Part shown: in pieces, positions 63,935-64,000 of the stretch
How positions within the stretch are numbered: position 1 is the first letter of the stretch
How the letters are laid out: the number at the start of each line of letters is the position of its first letter
Position numbers and translations under genes: made by a program
Source: Parafilimonas terrae
GTDB lineage: Bacteria > Bacteroidota > Bacteroidia > Chitinophagales > Chitinophagaceae
DNA: 64,000 bases
Assembly (NCBI RefSeq): GCF_900115755.1
Contig: NZ_FOXQ01000010.1
Coordinates: 62,001-126,000 of the forward strand
Direction of reading: 5' to 3'
The notes under the pieces: model-generated
Seen by the model: only the letters and a program-made list of their open reading frames with translations
What the model was told of the DNA's origin: nothing
Database searches by the model: none

Positions 63935-64000
63935 TTAGTATCCCGGGTTTTGCTCAACCGACGGGTTGGAGTTATCCAGTTCGCCCTGCGGAATTGGCCG
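63935..64000 (-). CDS. SusD-family protein, C-terminal 21 residues (cut by window edge)
   Basis: The minus-strand frame entering from the right edge reads RPIPQGELDNSNPSVEQNPGY and then TAA (63935-63937). This is the standard SusD/RagB C-terminus (compare PIPQSAIDKNPNLEQNPNY of the PUL1 copy). It shows that PUL2 continues beyond the window, with a susC expected further right. Confidence 0.85.
   Translation of the reverse strand, partial: RPIPQGELDNSNPSVEQNPGY

Noticed and set aside
1-64000. tRNA, rRNA, transposase, integrase or phage genes
   Set aside because: Looked for cloverleaf-like segments and for transposase or integrase motifs in the translations; none was seen.

Overview
The window looks like chromosomal DNA of a member of the Bacteroidota, most likely a Chitinophagaceae-type glycan degrader. 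Pointers are two SusC/SusD-type loci, secreted enzymes with short signal peptides ending in -AQ, Bacteroidota lipobox lipoproteins, a TPR-type sensor kinase, a LytTR regulator, weak Shine-Dalgarno sequences and some TAnnTTTG-like promoter elements. I see no rRNA, tRNA, insertion sequence, phage or CRISPR array. Layout: 1-9,300 is mixed housekeeping DNA: the tail of an unknown gene, an ATP-grasp/YbdK-like ligase pair, a zinc-less Fpg/Nei glycosylase, a divergent RpiA, a KdgF-like cupin, two secreted proteins of unknown role (one with four 138-bp repeats) and a CBM9-like protein. 9,336-27,213 is polysaccharide utilization locus 1 (PUL1). An AraC regulator is divergent from susC-susD, a large putative (alpha/alpha)6 hydrolase and a GH39-type enzyme. 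Then comes a tightly packed catabolic operon: amidohydrolase, zinc MDR dehydrogenase, MR/MLE dehydratase-like enzyme, UlaG-like lactonase, RraA-type aldolase, PIG-L deacetylase, DUF4380 protein and SSS symporter. Read together this suggests uptake of an oligosaccharide, hydrolysis, then oxidative non-phosphorylative breakdown of the released sugar via lactone, aldonate and keto-deoxy acid. The substrate cannot be named from sequence. 27,392-34,520 holds four alpha/beta hydrolases (two are epoxide-hydrolase paralogues on opposite strands), a DipZ-like redoxin with a changed CxxC and a LytTR regulator. It ends in a strong terminator. 34,877-39,096 is a two-component pair in which both genes are broken: the sigma54-dependent response regulator has an in-frame TAA, and the TPR histidine kinase has a frameshift at a TA duplication. 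These are either decayed genes or two sequence errors. 39,199-64,000 is PUL2, which runs off the right edge into a susD. It encodes five Cys-type S1 sulfatases, a heparinase II/III-like lyase, GH88, GH28, two tandem GH27 enzymes, two unassigned TIM-barrel-like hydrolases, a DUF1961 lipoprotein and a double DUF1080 protein. The set fits a sulfated, uronate- and galactose-containing polysaccharide. The two plus-strand genes of PUL2 (GH88 and DUF1080) share an AAAACGTTT-centred palindrome at almost the same distance from their starts, which suggests control by a LacI-family regulator encoded elsewhere.
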